Origin: Rhizobiales bacterium 65-9
GTDB taxonomy: Bacteria > Pseudomonadota > Alphaproteobacteria > Rhizobiales > Beijerinckiaceae
Length of the DNA stretch: 64,000 bases
Reading direction: 5' to 3'
Assembly: GCA_001899525.1 (NCBI GenBank)
Contig: MKVY01000022.1
Coordinates: 65,870-129,869 of the forward strand
Position numbers and translations under genes: made by a program
In this document: one piece after another, positions 36,926 through 46,358 of the stretch
How the letters are laid out: the number at the start of each line of letters is the position of its first letter
Numbering within the stretch: the stretch's first letter is position 1
Notes under the pieces: model-generated
Database searches by the model: none
What the model saw: only the letters and a program-made list of their open reading frames with translations
Told to the model about the DNA's origin: nothing

Positions 36926-38416
36926 TCAGCGGAACGGCGGCTCGTCGAAAGCGCGGAGCTTGCGCGAATGCAGCTCGCTGCGGCGCGTCTTCAGAAGGTC
37001 GATCGCTTTCAGGCCGATCTGCAGGTGCTGGCTCACCGCGCGGTCATAGAAGGCGTTGGCGGCGCCAGGCAGCTTGATTTCGCCATGCAGCGGCTTGTCT
37101 GACACGCACAGCAGCGTTCCGTAGGGCACGCGAAACCGAAAGCCCTGCGCGGCGATGGTGCCCGATTCCATGTCGACCGCGATGGCGCGGGAGAGGTTGA
37201 TGCGCCGGCGCTCCTGGCTCCAGCGCAATTCCCAGTTGCGGTCGTCATAGGTGACGACGGTGCCGGTGCGGAGCCGCTGTTTCAGCTGCTCGCCGGAATC
37301 GCCGGTCACGATGCGCGCCGCATCCTGCAGCGCGACCTGCACCTCGGCCAGCGCCGGGACGGGAATCGCCGGCGGCACCACATCGTCGAGAATATGGTCT
37401 TCGCGCAGATAGGCGTGCGCGAGCACATAGTCGCCGATCTGTTGCGCCTGCCGAAGGCCGCCGCAATGGCCGACCATCAGCCAGCAATGCGGCCGCAGCA
37501 CCGCCAGATGGTCGCACATGTTCTTGGCGTTGGCCGGCCCGACGCCGATATTGACCAGCGTCACGCCGCCGCCGGGCGCGCGCAGGTGATAGGCCGGCAT
37601 CTGAAAGCGGTGCCATTGCGATCCGGCCGCCAGGGCGGCGGCCTCTTCGTCCGAAGCGTCGCGGGTGATCTCCACGCCGCCCGGCAGCGTCAGCGCCTCG
37701 AACCTGTTGTCCTGGCGAAGTTGGGCCAGCCCCCAGGCGATGAACTGGTCCACATAGCGATGATAGTTCGTCAGCAGGATCCAGGGCTGGATCGCGCGCC
37801 AGTCTGTGCCGGTATAGTGGACGAGGCGGCGCAGGGAGAAATCGACCCGCACCGCGTCGAACAGCGCGAGCGGCCGGGGCGCCTCCTCGTCCTGCTCCCA
37901 GAGCCCGTCGGCCACTTCGTCTCCCACGGCCGCGAGATTGGGCGTGGGGAAGAAGCGCGCGAGTTCGGCGGGCGTCACCCCGTCGCGCGCGAGTTCGTCG
38001 CCGCGTTCGAAGACATAGGGATAAGGGATTTCCTGCCGCGACGCGCCGACTGAAATGATCGCGCCATATTCGCTGACCAGCGGCTCGAGCTGCTCCAGCA
38101 GATAGCCGCGGAACGCCGAAGGGTGGGTGACGGTGGTGGCGTAAACCCCGGGAGCGGGGAACTTGGCGTAGGCGCGACGGCTCGTGGGCGTCACGCCGTT
38201 CGGCTGGTAATCGACCTTGATTTCCGGATAGCGATAGCTCGCGCGCAGGGCGGGCCCCGGCGGCTCGCGATCCTTGAAGAACGTGTCCAGCGCCCCGCGA
38301 AGCGCGTCGGTCGCGGCCGCGTAGCGCAGCTCCAGCTCGTTGACCGCCTCCTCAGGCGTGAGGCCGGTCGCCGTTCCCGACAGCGGATCGTGCTTTCTGG
38401 TCGCGTCTGAGGCCAA
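36926..38416 (-). CDS. amn: AMP nucleosidase
   Basis: 496 aa, the length of alphaproteobacterial AMP nucleosidases; hydrolyses AMP to adenine + ribose-5-phosphate. An N-terminal regulatory AMN domain (about 15-200) precedes a PNP/UDP phosphorylase-like catalytic domain (about 270-470) with VTLVNIGVGPANAKNMCDHLAV and AIAVDMESGTIAAQGFRFRVPYG. It links to purine balance; apt can recycle adenine it makes. Confidence 0.95.
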   Translation of the reverse strand: MASDATRKHDPLSGTATGLTPEEAVNELELRYAAATDALRGALDTFFKDREPPGPALRASYRYPEIKVDYQPNGVTPTSRRAYAKFPAPGVYATTVTHPSAFRGYLLEQLEPLVSEYGAIISVGASRQEIPYPYVFERGDELARDGVTPAELARFFPTPNLAAVGDEVADGLWEQDEEAPRPLALFDAVRVDFSLRRLVHYTGTDWRAIQPWILLTNYHRYVDQFIAWGLAQLRQDNRFEALTLPGGVEITRDASDEEAAALAAGSQWHRFQMPAYHLRAPGGGVTLVNIGVGPANAKNMCDHLAVLRPHCWLMVGHCGGLRQAQQIGDYVLAHAYLREDHILDDVVPPAIPVPALAEVQVALQDAARIVTGDSGEQLKQRLRTGTVVTYDDRNWELRWSQERRRINLSRAIAVDMESGTIAAQGFRFRVPYGTLLCVSDKPLHGEIKLPGAANAFYDRAVSQHLQIGLKAIDLLKTRRSELHSRKLRAFDEPPFR

Positions 38417-38488
38417 TCGCCAAGCTCCGAAACCCGGATGACGATTGGCGTAGCCCGGCGGCGCGCGCCTGCCAAGCTGGGGCGCCGT

Positions 38489-39286
38489 TCAGTTCGTCGG
38501 CGCGAGGCTGGCGGTCGGCGGCTTCTGTTTCGGGAAAACGCTGACGAGGATCACCCGCGCCACATGCTCGGCCATGCAGCGATAGCCGAGATCGTTCAGA
38601 TGCAGATTGTCGGCCGAGATCAGCGGCTCCTTGCCGGCGGCGTCCTCGATGTATTTCATCGCCTCGTAGCGCTTGACGAGCGCGACGCCCTCTTCCGCGG
38701 CGACCTGCTTCAGCGCGTCCTTGATCAACCGGTAATGATCGTCGGAGGCCACCTGTTTCGTGTACTGCATGCCGACCAGCACGACGTCGATCCTGTGCGC
38801 CTTCAGCCATTTCAGCGTCTTGCTGACGGTGCGGGTGAAGTCGGCGACCGGAATGCGCGACAGGGCGTCGTTGGTGCCGACCTGCCACAGGACGAGATCG
38901 GGATTGAGAAGAGCCGCCTCGAGCTTGATGCGGTGGGCCGTGCCCTCGGCCACCTCGCCCGAGACGCCCCGCGTCGCGATCTTGATGTCCAGACCCTTGA
39001 AGGCCTTTTCCAGCTCCGTTTCGAGCAGGGAGGTGTAGGTGAACTTCGGCGAGGACGCGCCGACGCCGACCGTCGAGGACGAGCCGATGGCCAGAACCTT
39101 GACGGGCTGCCGGTCCTTGAGAAGGCCTTCCACCCGAGGCAGGGGACCGGTGGCGGCGATCAGCGCCTGGGGAGCGTTGCAGATGTCGGCCAGACCTTCG
39201 GCCGCGCGGGCCGGAAGCGCGGCCAGCGCCGCCGTCAGCCCGAGGAGCGCGACCGTTGCAAACGAACCCTGGCTTCTGAAAGCCAT
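38489..39286 (-). CDS. Periplasmic SGNH/GDSL hydrolase
   Basis: 265 aa. Signal peptide MAFRSQGSFATVALLGLTAA, cut near ARAAE. SGNH blocks: VLAIGSSSTVGVGAS (nucleophile Ser), WQVGTNDAL (Asn), and DNLHLNDLGY (catalytic Asp/His). It could deacylate or acylate a glycan or lipid. The start is ATG 39286; its first 52 bp overlap the 3' end of opgC. As the last gene of bglX-opgC-SGNH it probably acts on the same polysaccharide. Confidence 0.85.
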   Translation of the reverse strand: MAFRSQGSFATVALLGLTAALAALPARAAEGLADICNAPQALIAATGPLPRVEGLLKDRQPVKVLAIGSSSTVGVGASSPKFTYTSLLETELEKAFKGLDIKIATRGVSGEVAEGTAHRIKLEAALLNPDLVLWQVGTNDALSRIPVADFTRTVSKTLKWLKAHRIDVVLVGMQYTKQVASDDHYRLIKDALKQVAAEEGVALVKRYEAMKYIEDAAGKEPLISADNLHLNDLGYRCMAEHVARVILVSVFPKQKPPTASLAPTN

Positions 39287-40338
39287 GCTGTCCCCCACAT
39301 CACCGTCAGGCCCGTAAGGAGGATCGCGCTGTCCAGCAAGAAGCTGGGAGGAAAGGCGATTCTCACCAACTGGGCCGCGAGGCTGAGGAGCGACCCCACG
39401 CAGAACACCTGCAGCGAGTTCCTCCCGAGCGCCGAGCCAAAAGCGGTCAGAGAGGGAATATATCGGGCGATTCCTGAATATGCGGCAACAAAAGCGGTGC
39501 AAAGCGCCAGAAGATGAAGCGTCCGCAGGGGCGTCAGATAGCTCTTGTCGATGATGAAGAAATAGGTCGGTTCGGGGACGCTCATCGGATCAGGCGTGAT
39601 TTCGTGGCGCCAGAGCCATAGCGAGGCGAGCAGAAACGCGATCGCAGGCCAGCGCAGGACCGGCAGGGCCCGGGCGAGCGACCGCCCCTCCGCAGTCTCC
39701 CGCGCCATGATGAAGCCGAGCACGAAACAGAACTGCCAGGCGAAGGGGTTGAAAAACCATTCCCCCGCGATGGGCCATGTCGGCGCGTTGATCCGGAACG
39801 TCAGCGCCAGCAGATAGACCGCAAGCGATAGAAAAAAGAGCAGCCCGGGCGACGCCCGGCCCAGCGCCGCGATCATCGGCGCGGCGGCGAACAGAACCAC
39901 GTAAAGCGGCAGGATGTCGAAATAGCCGAGCTGGTGCGTCAGGAGGACGAGCCCGACATGAGTCGGCGCCGGGTCGTGGAATACGGCGCCCGCGTTGTGC
40001 CAGTCGAGGATCAGCGGATTGTCGAGATAGAGCGCAGCGCCCGCGATCATCGCGAGAGCGATCATCGTGATCAGGATCTGCGCGGCGTAAAGGGTCACAG
40101 CACGGCCCGCGAGCCGCAGCATCAGGCGGACGATGCTGTCGCCCTGAGCGTCGCTTCCGGCCACGCTCATCCGCAGCGACCAGCCCGCCAGGAACACGAA
40201 CAGTTCGGCTGAATCCGAGAAGCCGAAATTGCGGTGGGTCAACCGCTCGAACCACAGTCCCGATATGTGATTGATGAAGATCGAGACGAGAGCGACGCCG
40301 CGCCAGAAGTCGATCGAATTGTCTCTTCGCAGCGCCAT
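39235..40338 (-). CDS. opgC: OpgC-like membrane acyltransferase
   Basis: 367 aa, about ten transmembrane helices. The start NSIDFWRGVALVSIFINHISGLWFERLTHRNFGFSDSAELFVFLAGW fits OpgC (PF10129), which adds succinyl residues to osmoregulated periplasmic glucans. The D-x-x-RG motif of the membrane acyltransferase superfamily is at residues 10-14. It lies between bglX and an SGNH gene. Whether this strain makes such glucans is not shown here, as opgGH are not in the window. Confidence 0.88.
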   Translation of the reverse strand: MALRRDNSIDFWRGVALVSIFINHISGLWFERLTHRNFGFSDSAELFVFLAGWSLRMSVAGSDAQGDSIVRLMLRLAGRAVTLYAAQILITMIALAMIAGAALYLDNPLILDWHNAGAVFHDPAPTHVGLVLLTHQLGYFDILPLYVVLFAAAPMIAALGRASPGLLFFLSLAVYLLALTFRINAPTWPIAGEWFFNPFAWQFCFVLGFIMARETAEGRSLARALPVLRWPAIAFLLASLWLWRHEITPDPMSVPEPTYFFIIDKSYLTPLRTLHLLALCTAFVAAYSGIARYIPSLTAFGSALGRNSLQVFCVGSLLSLAAQLVRIAFPPSFLLDSAILLTGLTVMWGTAWLSEARVRLQRSRSSG

Positions 40339-40376
40339 CGAAGGAAAGGTTTATGCGCGCGCGCCGCGCGGGAGGT

Positions 40377-42569
40377 TCACGGCGACACCTCCAGGGCCGC
40401 CGTCAGATCCGCTGCCAGGCTTCCGCCGACATAGATGTCGAACCGACCGGGCTCGACCGCATAGCGTCCCGTCTCGTCATGAAAGCCGAGCGACGCCGCG
40501 GGCAGCGGAATCGAGACGCGGCGGGTCTCGCCCGGCGCCAGCGACACTTTGGCGAACCCCTTGAGCTGGCGGATCGGACGCGACCGGGACGCGACCGGCT
40601 GGCGAACATAGAGCTCGACGATCTCCTGGCCGGCGCGTTCGCCGATATTCTTCACATCGACCGACACGGACACCGTGTCGGCGCGGCCCGCGCGGCTCTG
40701 CGACAGCGACAGGTTGGCGTAGGCGAAGCGCGTGAAGCTCAGTCCGAAGCCGAATGGAAACAGCGGTTCGTTGGCTTCGTCGAGATAGATCGACTCGTAG
40801 CGCTGGCGGATTTTCTGCGGCCGTCCCGTCGGCAGAACGTCATACGAGAGCGGGAGCTGTCCGACGGAGCGCGGAAAGCTCATCGTCGTTTTCGCTGACG
40901 GGCTGACCTCTCCGAAGAGGATTTCCGCGATCGCCGTGCGGCCCTCGGTGCCGGCGTGAAACGTCTGCAGGATCGCGGCGACATGCGCGTTCGCCCATGT
41001 CAGCACGAGCGGCCGTCCTGTCGCCAGAACCAGCGCGACAGGCTTTCCGGTCGCGACGAGATCGCGCAGCAAGTCAGGCTGCACGCCCGGAAGATCGAGC
41101 GTGGTCCGCGACGCGCCCTCGCCCATCCATTCGCAATCCTCGCCGAGCATCGCGATGACGAGATCGGATTGGCGCGCGATCTCGAGCGCCGACTCGCGCT
41201 CCTCATAGCGCACGCCGCAGGCGTCGACGCCTTTCGCGTACCGCACCACCGCGCCTTTCGCGCGCTCCTCGATCGCTGCAAGGAGAGTTTGCGTTTCCTT
41301 TCGCGGAATGCCTGCTGGATCGGTCCAGACGCGATCTTCCTCATGCCGCGCCAGCGCGCCGATGACCGCGATTGATTTCACTCCCGCTCCCACGGGAAGA
41401 ATATCGCCAGCGTTCTTCAACAGGATGATCGACTCGCGCGCCATGCGTCGCGCGGCGTCGCGCGCGGCTGGCGTGCGAAGCGCCGCCTCGGTTTTTTTCG
41501 GATCGACATCCGGCTTCTCGAAAAGCCCGAGTTTGAGTTTCACGCGGAGGATGCGGCGCACGGCTTCATCGAGAACCCGCGTCGGAATGCGCCCGGCGCG
41601 AACCTCGCCGGGCAGCGTTTCCATATAGGCGCCGCCGAACATGTCCATGTCGACGCCGGCCAGCAGCGCCTTGCGCGCGGCTTCCGCGCGGTCTTTCGCG
41701 ATACCGTGCAGCGTCAGCTCGCCGATCGAATCGAAGTCCGAGACGACGAAGCCGCGAAATCCGTAGCGCTTGCGCAAGAGATCGGTCAGCAGCGCGCGGC
41801 TGCCGGTGGCCGGCATTCCGTTGAGCGCATGAAAGGCCGCCATCACGGTCATGCTGCCTGCTTTCAGCGCCGCCTCGAAAGGCGGCAGATAGATGTCGAA
41901 CAATTGCTCGGTCGGAATCCAGGCCGAATTATAGTCGCGGCCGCCCTCCGGCGCGCCATAGCCGACGAAATGCTTCACCGATGCGGCCAGCCCCGCGGTC
42001 TGATAGCCGCGCACCCGCGCCTCGGCGATCCGGGCGCCCAGGAAAGGGTCCTCGCCCGCGCCTTCCAGCGTGCGGCCCCATCGGGGATCGCGCGTCACAT
42101 CGACCATCGGCGCGAACGTCCAGTCGATGCCCATCGCCGCGGCCTCGCGGCCGACCCAGTTCGAAGCCTCCTCGATCAGCGGAAGATTCCAGCTCGCCGC
42201 CTGCCCGAGAGGAAGCGGGAAATAGGTGGCGATGCCGTGCACCGCGTCGAGGCCCATGATCGGCGGTATCTTCAGGCGCGATTCCCGCGCCGCCTTCCTG
42301 ACCGCCGCGATCTCGCGCGGATCGATATAGTTCATTGCGCCGCCGACCTTGCCGGCGCGCAGCAGCGCGAGCGGCAGTTCGTCCTGACGGCCGACGAGGT
42401 TGAGCTGCCCGACTTTTTCCTCGACCGTCATGCGCGCCAGCAGCGCGTCGATCCTGCGCTCGATCGCGCGATCGTCGCGCATTTGCGCGGCGGCGAAGCC
42501 CGCTGCGAGACAGGACGCGGCGCACAGGATGAGGGCGCTGAGAGCGGCGCGAAGGCGGCGGGTTTTCAT
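40377..42569 (-). CDS. bglX: Periplasmic beta-glucosidase, GH3
   Basis: About 730 aa with a signal peptide (MKTRRLRAALSALILCAASCLAAG). GH3 N-terminal barrel: nucleophile Asp in GFVVSDFDSIGEL (about residue 280), KHFVGYGAPEGG and DVTRDPRWGR. GH3 C-terminal and FnIII-like domain (YFRPVG-like YESIYLDEANEPLFPFGFGL, ending DIYVGGSL). It removes glucose from beta-glucans. Alternative starts lie at 42578 and 42590. First in the leftward bglX-opgC-SGNH order. Confidence 0.93.
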   Translation of the reverse strand: MKTRRLRAALSALILCAASCLAAGFAAAQMRDDRAIERRIDALLARMTVEEKVGQLNLVGRQDELPLALLRAGKVGGAMNYIDPREIAAVRKAARESRLKIPPIMGLDAVHGIATYFPLPLGQAASWNLPLIEEASNWVGREAAAMGIDWTFAPMVDVTRDPRWGRTLEGAGEDPFLGARIAEARVRGYQTAGLAASVKHFVGYGAPEGGRDYNSAWIPTEQLFDIYLPPFEAALKAGSMTVMAAFHALNGMPATGSRALLTDLLRKRYGFRGFVVSDFDSIGELTLHGIAKDRAEAARKALLAGVDMDMFGGAYMETLPGEVRAGRIPTRVLDEAVRRILRVKLKLGLFEKPDVDPKKTEAALRTPAARDAARRMARESIILLKNAGDILPVGAGVKSIAVIGALARHEEDRVWTDPAGIPRKETQTLLAAIEERAKGAVVRYAKGVDACGVRYEERESALEIARQSDLVIAMLGEDCEWMGEGASRTTLDLPGVQPDLLRDLVATGKPVALVLATGRPLVLTWANAHVAAILQTFHAGTEGRTAIAEILFGEVSPSAKTTMSFPRSVGQLPLSYDVLPTGRPQKIRQRYESIYLDEANEPLFPFGFGLSFTRFAYANLSLSQSRAGRADTVSVSVDVKNIGERAGQEIVELYVRQPVASRSRPIRQLKGFAKVSLAPGETRRVSIPLPAASLGFHDETGRYAVEPGRFDIYVGGSLAADLTAALEVSP

Positions 42570-42589
42570 CGTAAACATCGGTGCGAACA

Positions 42590-42618
42590 AGCAAACGGCC
42601 CCTGCTTGTGCAAGGGCC
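42590..42618 (-). terminator. Possible terminator after DUF2853
   Basis: A stem GGCCCCTGC / GCAAGGGCC (one mismatch, 4 nt loop, 42597-42618) lies 22 bp downstream of the DUF2853 stop. The following minus-strand sequence is modestly T-rich (GTTTGCTTGTT). Confidence 0.4.
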
Positions 42619-42640
42619 GCGAAACGTTGGAAGAAGCTCG

Positions 42641-42970
42641 TTATTTCGCGAGCGCGTCGAGCTTTCCGTAGTGCTCCGCCAGCAGGTAGTAGACGGTGAC
42701 CCGCTCTTTCGTCCTGTCGCCCTTCATTTTCTCGACGACGGCCTTGCAGGCGGCGTCAATGGCGGCGTCGGCCTCGGTCACGCCGAGCTTTTTCTTGCAC
42801 CAGCTCTCGCGCACCCGAGCCATCTCGTCCGGATCGGTTGCGGACACCAGCGAAGAATCCCGGTTCTTCAGAGCGATTCCCAGGTGCTTGACGATTCCCG
42901 CCACGGCCTTCTCATTCACCGAGGCCGTGTATTTCTTGACATCGTCCACATATTTGGCGGTTTCAGTCAT
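42641..42970 (-). CDS. DUF2853 family protein, 109 aa
   Basis: Small helical cytoplasmic protein matching DUF2853: YVDDVKKYTASVNEKAVAGIVKHLGIALKNRDSSLVSATDPDEMARVRESWCKKKLG is the family core. No activity is established; a structure of a homologue shows a helical fold. It sits upstream of bglX in the same direction, separated by a weak terminator. Confidence 0.85.
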   Translation of the reverse strand: MTETAKYVDDVKKYTASVNEKAVAGIVKHLGIALKNRDSSLVSATDPDEMARVRESWCKKKLGVTEADAAIDAACKAVVEKMKGDRTKERVTVYYLLAEHYGKLDALAK

Positions 42971-43109
42971 TCATCCCTCCCCGCAGGATTCGGCGCCCCG
43001 ATCGTGACGCACGCCGCCGACCGGCGCAAGTGCGACGAAAGCGCTGCGCCCCTGTCAAAAGCAATTCGGTCGATGCTAATCTGCGCGAATCGCCGATCCG
43101 GACAGATCC

Positions 43110-43436
43110 ATGCTTCGCCATTCCGTCGCCGCGTCAATGCTTCTTCTGCTCGCCGCCTGCAACACGGCGCCGCCCGCCCCGCCGCCTCAGGCGGGAGTGG
43201 TCTCCAACGTCACGCCATCGACCTTTTCGATGCCCGGCGGATCCGGATGCGCCGGCGAGGCCGCCCGCTTTCAGGCTGTGATGGACAATGATCTGCAGAC
43301 GAGAAATGTCGCCAAGAGCGTGCATGACAGGGTGACGGCGGAGATCGCCCAGGCGCGCTCCGCATGCGCCGCCGGCGACGAGAGCGGCGCGCTCGCCCGG
43401 ATCGCGGCAACCAAGTCGAAGTTCGGCTATCGCTGA
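43110..43436 (+). CDS. Lipoprotein, hypothetical, 108 aa
   Basis: Signal peptide MLRHSVAASMLLLLAAC with Cys17 as lipid anchor. The mature part has two further Cys (GGSGCAGEAARFQAV and ARSACAAGDESGA), likely a disulfide, and a helical core. It resembles the small alphaproteobacterial lipoproteins of unknown function. Its stop codon coincides with the first base of a family B repeat. Confidence 0.75.
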   Translation: MLRHSVAASMLLLLAACNTAPPAPPPQAGVVSNVTPSTFSMPGGSGCAGEAARFQAVMDNDLQTRNVAKSVHDRVTAEIAQARSACAAGDESGALARIAATKSKFGYR

Positions 43437-43485
43437 AGCATGATGCGGTAAACCGGCATCCGGTTTTCCGCAGCCGTCATGCGGC
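43434..43485. repeat. REP-like palindromic element, family B copy 1
   Basis: Begins with the stop TGA of the lipoprotein gene: TGAAGCATGATGCGG, inner CCGG-containing hairpin, then a near mirror GTCATGC. A sister copy begins at the serB stop at 60797. No coding capacity. Confidence 0.75.
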
Positions 43486-43591
43486 AAGAACAACCAGGAC
43501 AGTGATGCGGAAGCCGGGTTTCGGCGTCCGGAAACGGCCCGAAAGAGATGACCGGGATGACGCCGCCGTTTCCGCAACAGGCGGCCTTGCC

Positions 43592-44311
43592 CTAAAGACG
43601 GGCGCGGGCCGCGGGGCTCGCCAGATAGTCGATCATGAAACGCGGCGCGCGCTCTGTCGGCAGGTCCGCGAGCGAGCGCACGATATGGATGTCGGCGAGT
43701 TCCGGCTCCGCCTGCTGCGCGATGCGGGACAGGATGAGGCGGCGGGCCTCGTGCGCGGGCAGATCGATCCGCACGGGGCGCATGAACGCCGCACGGGCCG
43801 CGCTCAATGCAACGGCCCAGCCCGCTTCGATGATCACTTCGTCGCGGCGCAGGCCGGTCTCCTCGCACAATTCCCGCTCGGCCGAGCCGGCGAGATCGAC
43901 TCGGCCGTCCGCGAGAATATCGCTTCGGTCAGGCGTGCCGGCGGCGAAATAGATGCGGCCCGCATTCGCGGTGTGCGGGCCCATCACGCCGAGCAGCCAG
44001 GCCTTGTCGCGCGACAACAGCGCCGCCATCGCAAAGCCGTTGCGCACCGGCGCGGGATGGCCGAACCGGCTCCAGGCCAGCAGGTTGGCATAGTCGGTCT
44101 CGAAATAGCGGGCTGTGAAAACGCCGCCCCGCGCCTCGCCCTGATGCTGGAGCAGAACCCGGCCGTTGAACATTTTTGGTTTCGCCGCGACTGTCTGCGC
44201 CCACAGCGCGTCAATCTCGGCGCGCCGCTCCTCCGCGAACGGCCAGTCGTAAGGTGACAGGCGCGCGTCGATCTCGTCGATCGCAACGACCTCGCTGACC
44301 GGCTCGCTCAT
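43592..44311 (-). CDS. NUDIX-fold hydrolase-like protein, degenerate Nudix box
   Basis: 239 aa. AERELCEETGLRRDEVI (about residues 144-160) gives the REL-x-EE-x-GL part of the Nudix box, but the upstream GX5E Glu is replaced, so catalysis is uncertain. A family with N-terminal RVLLQHQGEARGGVFTARYFETDYANLLAWSRFG is common in Hyphomicrobiales. The ATGA overlap with PhzF indicates coupling. Fourth of a chain EEP-PhzF-NUDIX. Confidence 0.8.
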   Translation of the reverse strand: MSEPVSEVVAIDEIDARLSPYDWPFAEERRAEIDALWAQTVAAKPKMFNGRVLLQHQGEARGGVFTARYFETDYANLLAWSRFGHPAPVRNGFAMAALLSRDKAWLLGVMGPHTANAGRIYFAAGTPDRSDILADGRVDLAGSAERELCEETGLRRDEVIIEAGWAVALSAARAAFMRPVRIDLPAHEARRLILSRIAQQAEPELADIHIVRSLADLPTERAPRFMIDYLASPAARARL

Positions 44312-45216
44312 GCGAAGATGACGCCTTCCGTCACGACCACGGCAGCGCCTCCGATAGAGGCGCGGCTCAGCGCGCCGTTGTCGACATGCAGCGTCAGTTC
44401 GATGTCGGACGGACGCCCCATCGCATAGCCCTGCTCGATGATGAAACGATGCGAGCCGTCGTCCGGCTTCTCGAACGTCATGATCGCGCCTGCGAAGGCG
44501 GCGACCGCGGCGCCCGTGGCCGGATCCTCGGCGATGCCGAATCCGGGCGCGAACATCCGCGCGTAATAATGGTGCCCCGCCTCGACCGGCTCCTTGCAAT
44601 AGACGAAGACATGATCGTCGCCCGGCCCCCGCGCCACGCGCGCGAACGCCTCCGGCGCCAGGCGCGCGCTGTCGACTGCGGCGCGCGACGACAGCGGAAT
44701 CAAAGGGAACGGAACGCCGGCCGAGAACAGCGACGGACGATGCGAGCCGAAACCGATGACATCCCTGCTCACGCCAAGCGCCTCCGCGAGACCGGCGTCA
44801 TCGTCATAGACGCCGAGCGTCTCCGGCGGCTTCGGCAAGGTGAAGGCGGCGAAGCCTGACGCGTCGCCGTCGACCCGCGCCGCGCACGGAACAGGGCCGA
44901 CTTTTTCCCCCAGCGTGAAGTGCTCGCGGCCCACGCCGCCGGCGTTGTCGCGCAGCGCCAGAAGCGTCGCAGTTCCAACGGTTGGATGACCTGCGAACGG
45001 CAATTCCTTTCCGGGCGTGAAGATGCGGATGAAGGCGCGCTCGCCGCCATGGCGCGCCGGCAGCACGAAGACCGTTTCCGACAGGTTGAACTCCCGCGTG
45101 ACGGCGAGCATCGCGTCATCGGAAAGCCCTTCCCCATCCAGCACGACCGCCAGGGGATTGCCTGCGAAACGCCGGGTCGTGAACACGTCGAGCGTGGCGA
45201 AAGCGCGTTGTCTCAT
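44308..45216 (-). CDS. PhzF-family isomerase/epimerase-like protein
   Basis: 302 aa. YDVFTTRRFAGNPLAVVLDG (N-terminus), FTPGKELPFAGHPTVGTA and AEDPATGAAVAAFAGAIM are PhzF signatures, including the active-site Glu near residue 45 (NLSETVFV). PhzF folds like diaminopimelate epimerase; most members outside phenazine clusters have unknown substrate. Start MRQRAFATLDVF at 45216. Overlaps the EEP stop and NUDIX start by 4 bp each. Confidence 0.9.
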   Translation of the reverse strand: MRQRAFATLDVFTTRRFAGNPLAVVLDGEGLSDDAMLAVTREFNLSETVFVLPARHGGERAFIRIFTPGKELPFAGHPTVGTATLLALRDNAGGVGREHFTLGEKVGPVPCAARVDGDASGFAAFTLPKPPETLGVYDDDAGLAEALGVSRDVIGFGSHRPSLFSAGVPFPLIPLSSRAAVDSARLAPEAFARVARGPGDDHVFVYCKEPVEAGHHYYARMFAPGFGIAEDPATGAAVAAFAGAIMTFEKPDDGSHRFIIEQGYAMGRPSDIELTLHVDNGALSRASIGGAAVVVTEGVIFA

Positions 45217-46349
45217 CGAACCCTCCGGATGTCCGGCTGCCTGCGATGCGGCAGGGTGATCGTCACCACGAGCGGGCAGTGATCCGACGCCTTGGGTCGA
45301 TCCCATCCCACCCTTGGATAGCGGCCGCCCGCGGCTGAAAGCGTCGGAATCGAGCGGTCCGGAGCCCGCGGATCCAGCGGCACGCGATAGGGCTGGCCGC
45401 GCCGGATGATCTCGACGGCGACAGGCTCGCGCGCGGCGAGCGCCGGCGACAGGAGCAGGTAGTCGAGCTGGACATGCTCCTCCACCAGCCGCTTCTTCTG
45501 CTCGCTCCAGTCGCGGTGGAAATGAGTCCAGCGCTCGTGCGGCGGCAGTTTCCGCACGGGATTGACCGCGAAATCATCGAGCAGCGGATCGAGCGCGCTC
45601 GGCCGCGCCGGCGTGACGACGCCGAGAGGCCCGATGATCTCGGTGTAATCGTTGAGATCGCCAGCGATGATCCAGTCATGCTCGCGCCAGGCATAGCCGA
45701 ATTTATCTTCGACAAGGCGGCGGATCGCGCGCGCTTCGGCGCGGCGGACAGGCGCCGTGCGCCCGCGTCCGTCGTCCCGGCCGTTCTGCATCGACTTCAG
45801 ATGCGTGATGAAAAGGGTGAGAGGCCGTCCGTCGATATCGAGCGAAATCTCAAGGCAGTCGCGCTTGAAAACCGGCCGGTGAGCGGCGATTCCGAGCGCC
45901 GCGAGGTCGCTGTCATAGACGTCGAGGTCGTTATAGGTCGCCGCCTTGTGGGATCGCCAGGTCACTTTGTTCGGCGCGAGCAGATCGCGGCGGCAGGCGA
46001 ACGCCACATCGATGCCGCGCTCGTCATTGCCGCGCAGCAGACGGAAATGTCCATAGCGATGGTCGGCGACCCGATGCACATAGTTGCCGAAAAAGGCCTC
46101 CAGCACGCCGAGATTGTCGACCTCCTGCAGGCAGAGGATGTCGGCCCTCGCGTCTGCGATGGCGAGCGCCGTCATCTGCCGCTTGTCGTCTTCGAGGATG
46201 ACGGACACCGATCGCTCGACGGCGTCGCGAATAGGCGGCTCGAAGCCGAACAGCGCGAGGGCCGCTGCGGAATCGGGCCGCGCCGACGCGCCGAATCGCT
46301 GGCGCGACAGCAGATTCTCGATGTTGAACGTGGCGATGCGAAGCTGCAT
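45213..46349 (-). CDS. Endonuclease/exonuclease/phosphatase family protein
   Basis: 378 aa. Metal and catalytic blocks: ATFNIENL (residues 6-13), LCLQEVDN (about 73-80), THLKSMQNG, GDLNDYTE and SDHCPLVV near the end. The family cleaves phosphodiesters of DNA, RNA or lipids. Coupled to PhzF by ATGA. No signal peptide, so cytoplasmic. Confidence 0.88.
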   Translation of the reverse strand: MQLRIATFNIENLLSRQRFGASARPDSAAALALFGFEPPIRDAVERSVSVILEDDKRQMTALAIADARADILCLQEVDNLGVLEAFFGNYVHRVADHRYGHFRLLRGNDERGIDVAFACRRDLLAPNKVTWRSHKAATYNDLDVYDSDLAALGIAAHRPVFKRDCLEISLDIDGRPLTLFITHLKSMQNGRDDGRGRTAPVRRAEARAIRRLVEDKFGYAWREHDWIIAGDLNDYTEIIGPLGVVTPARPSALDPLLDDFAVNPVRKLPPHERWTHFHRDWSEQKKRLVEEHVQLDYLLLSPALAAREPVAVEIIRRGQPYRVPLDPRAPDRSIPTLSAAGGRYPRVGWDRPKASDHCPLVVTITLPHRRQPDIRRVR

Positions 46350-46358
46350 GCGCTGAAA

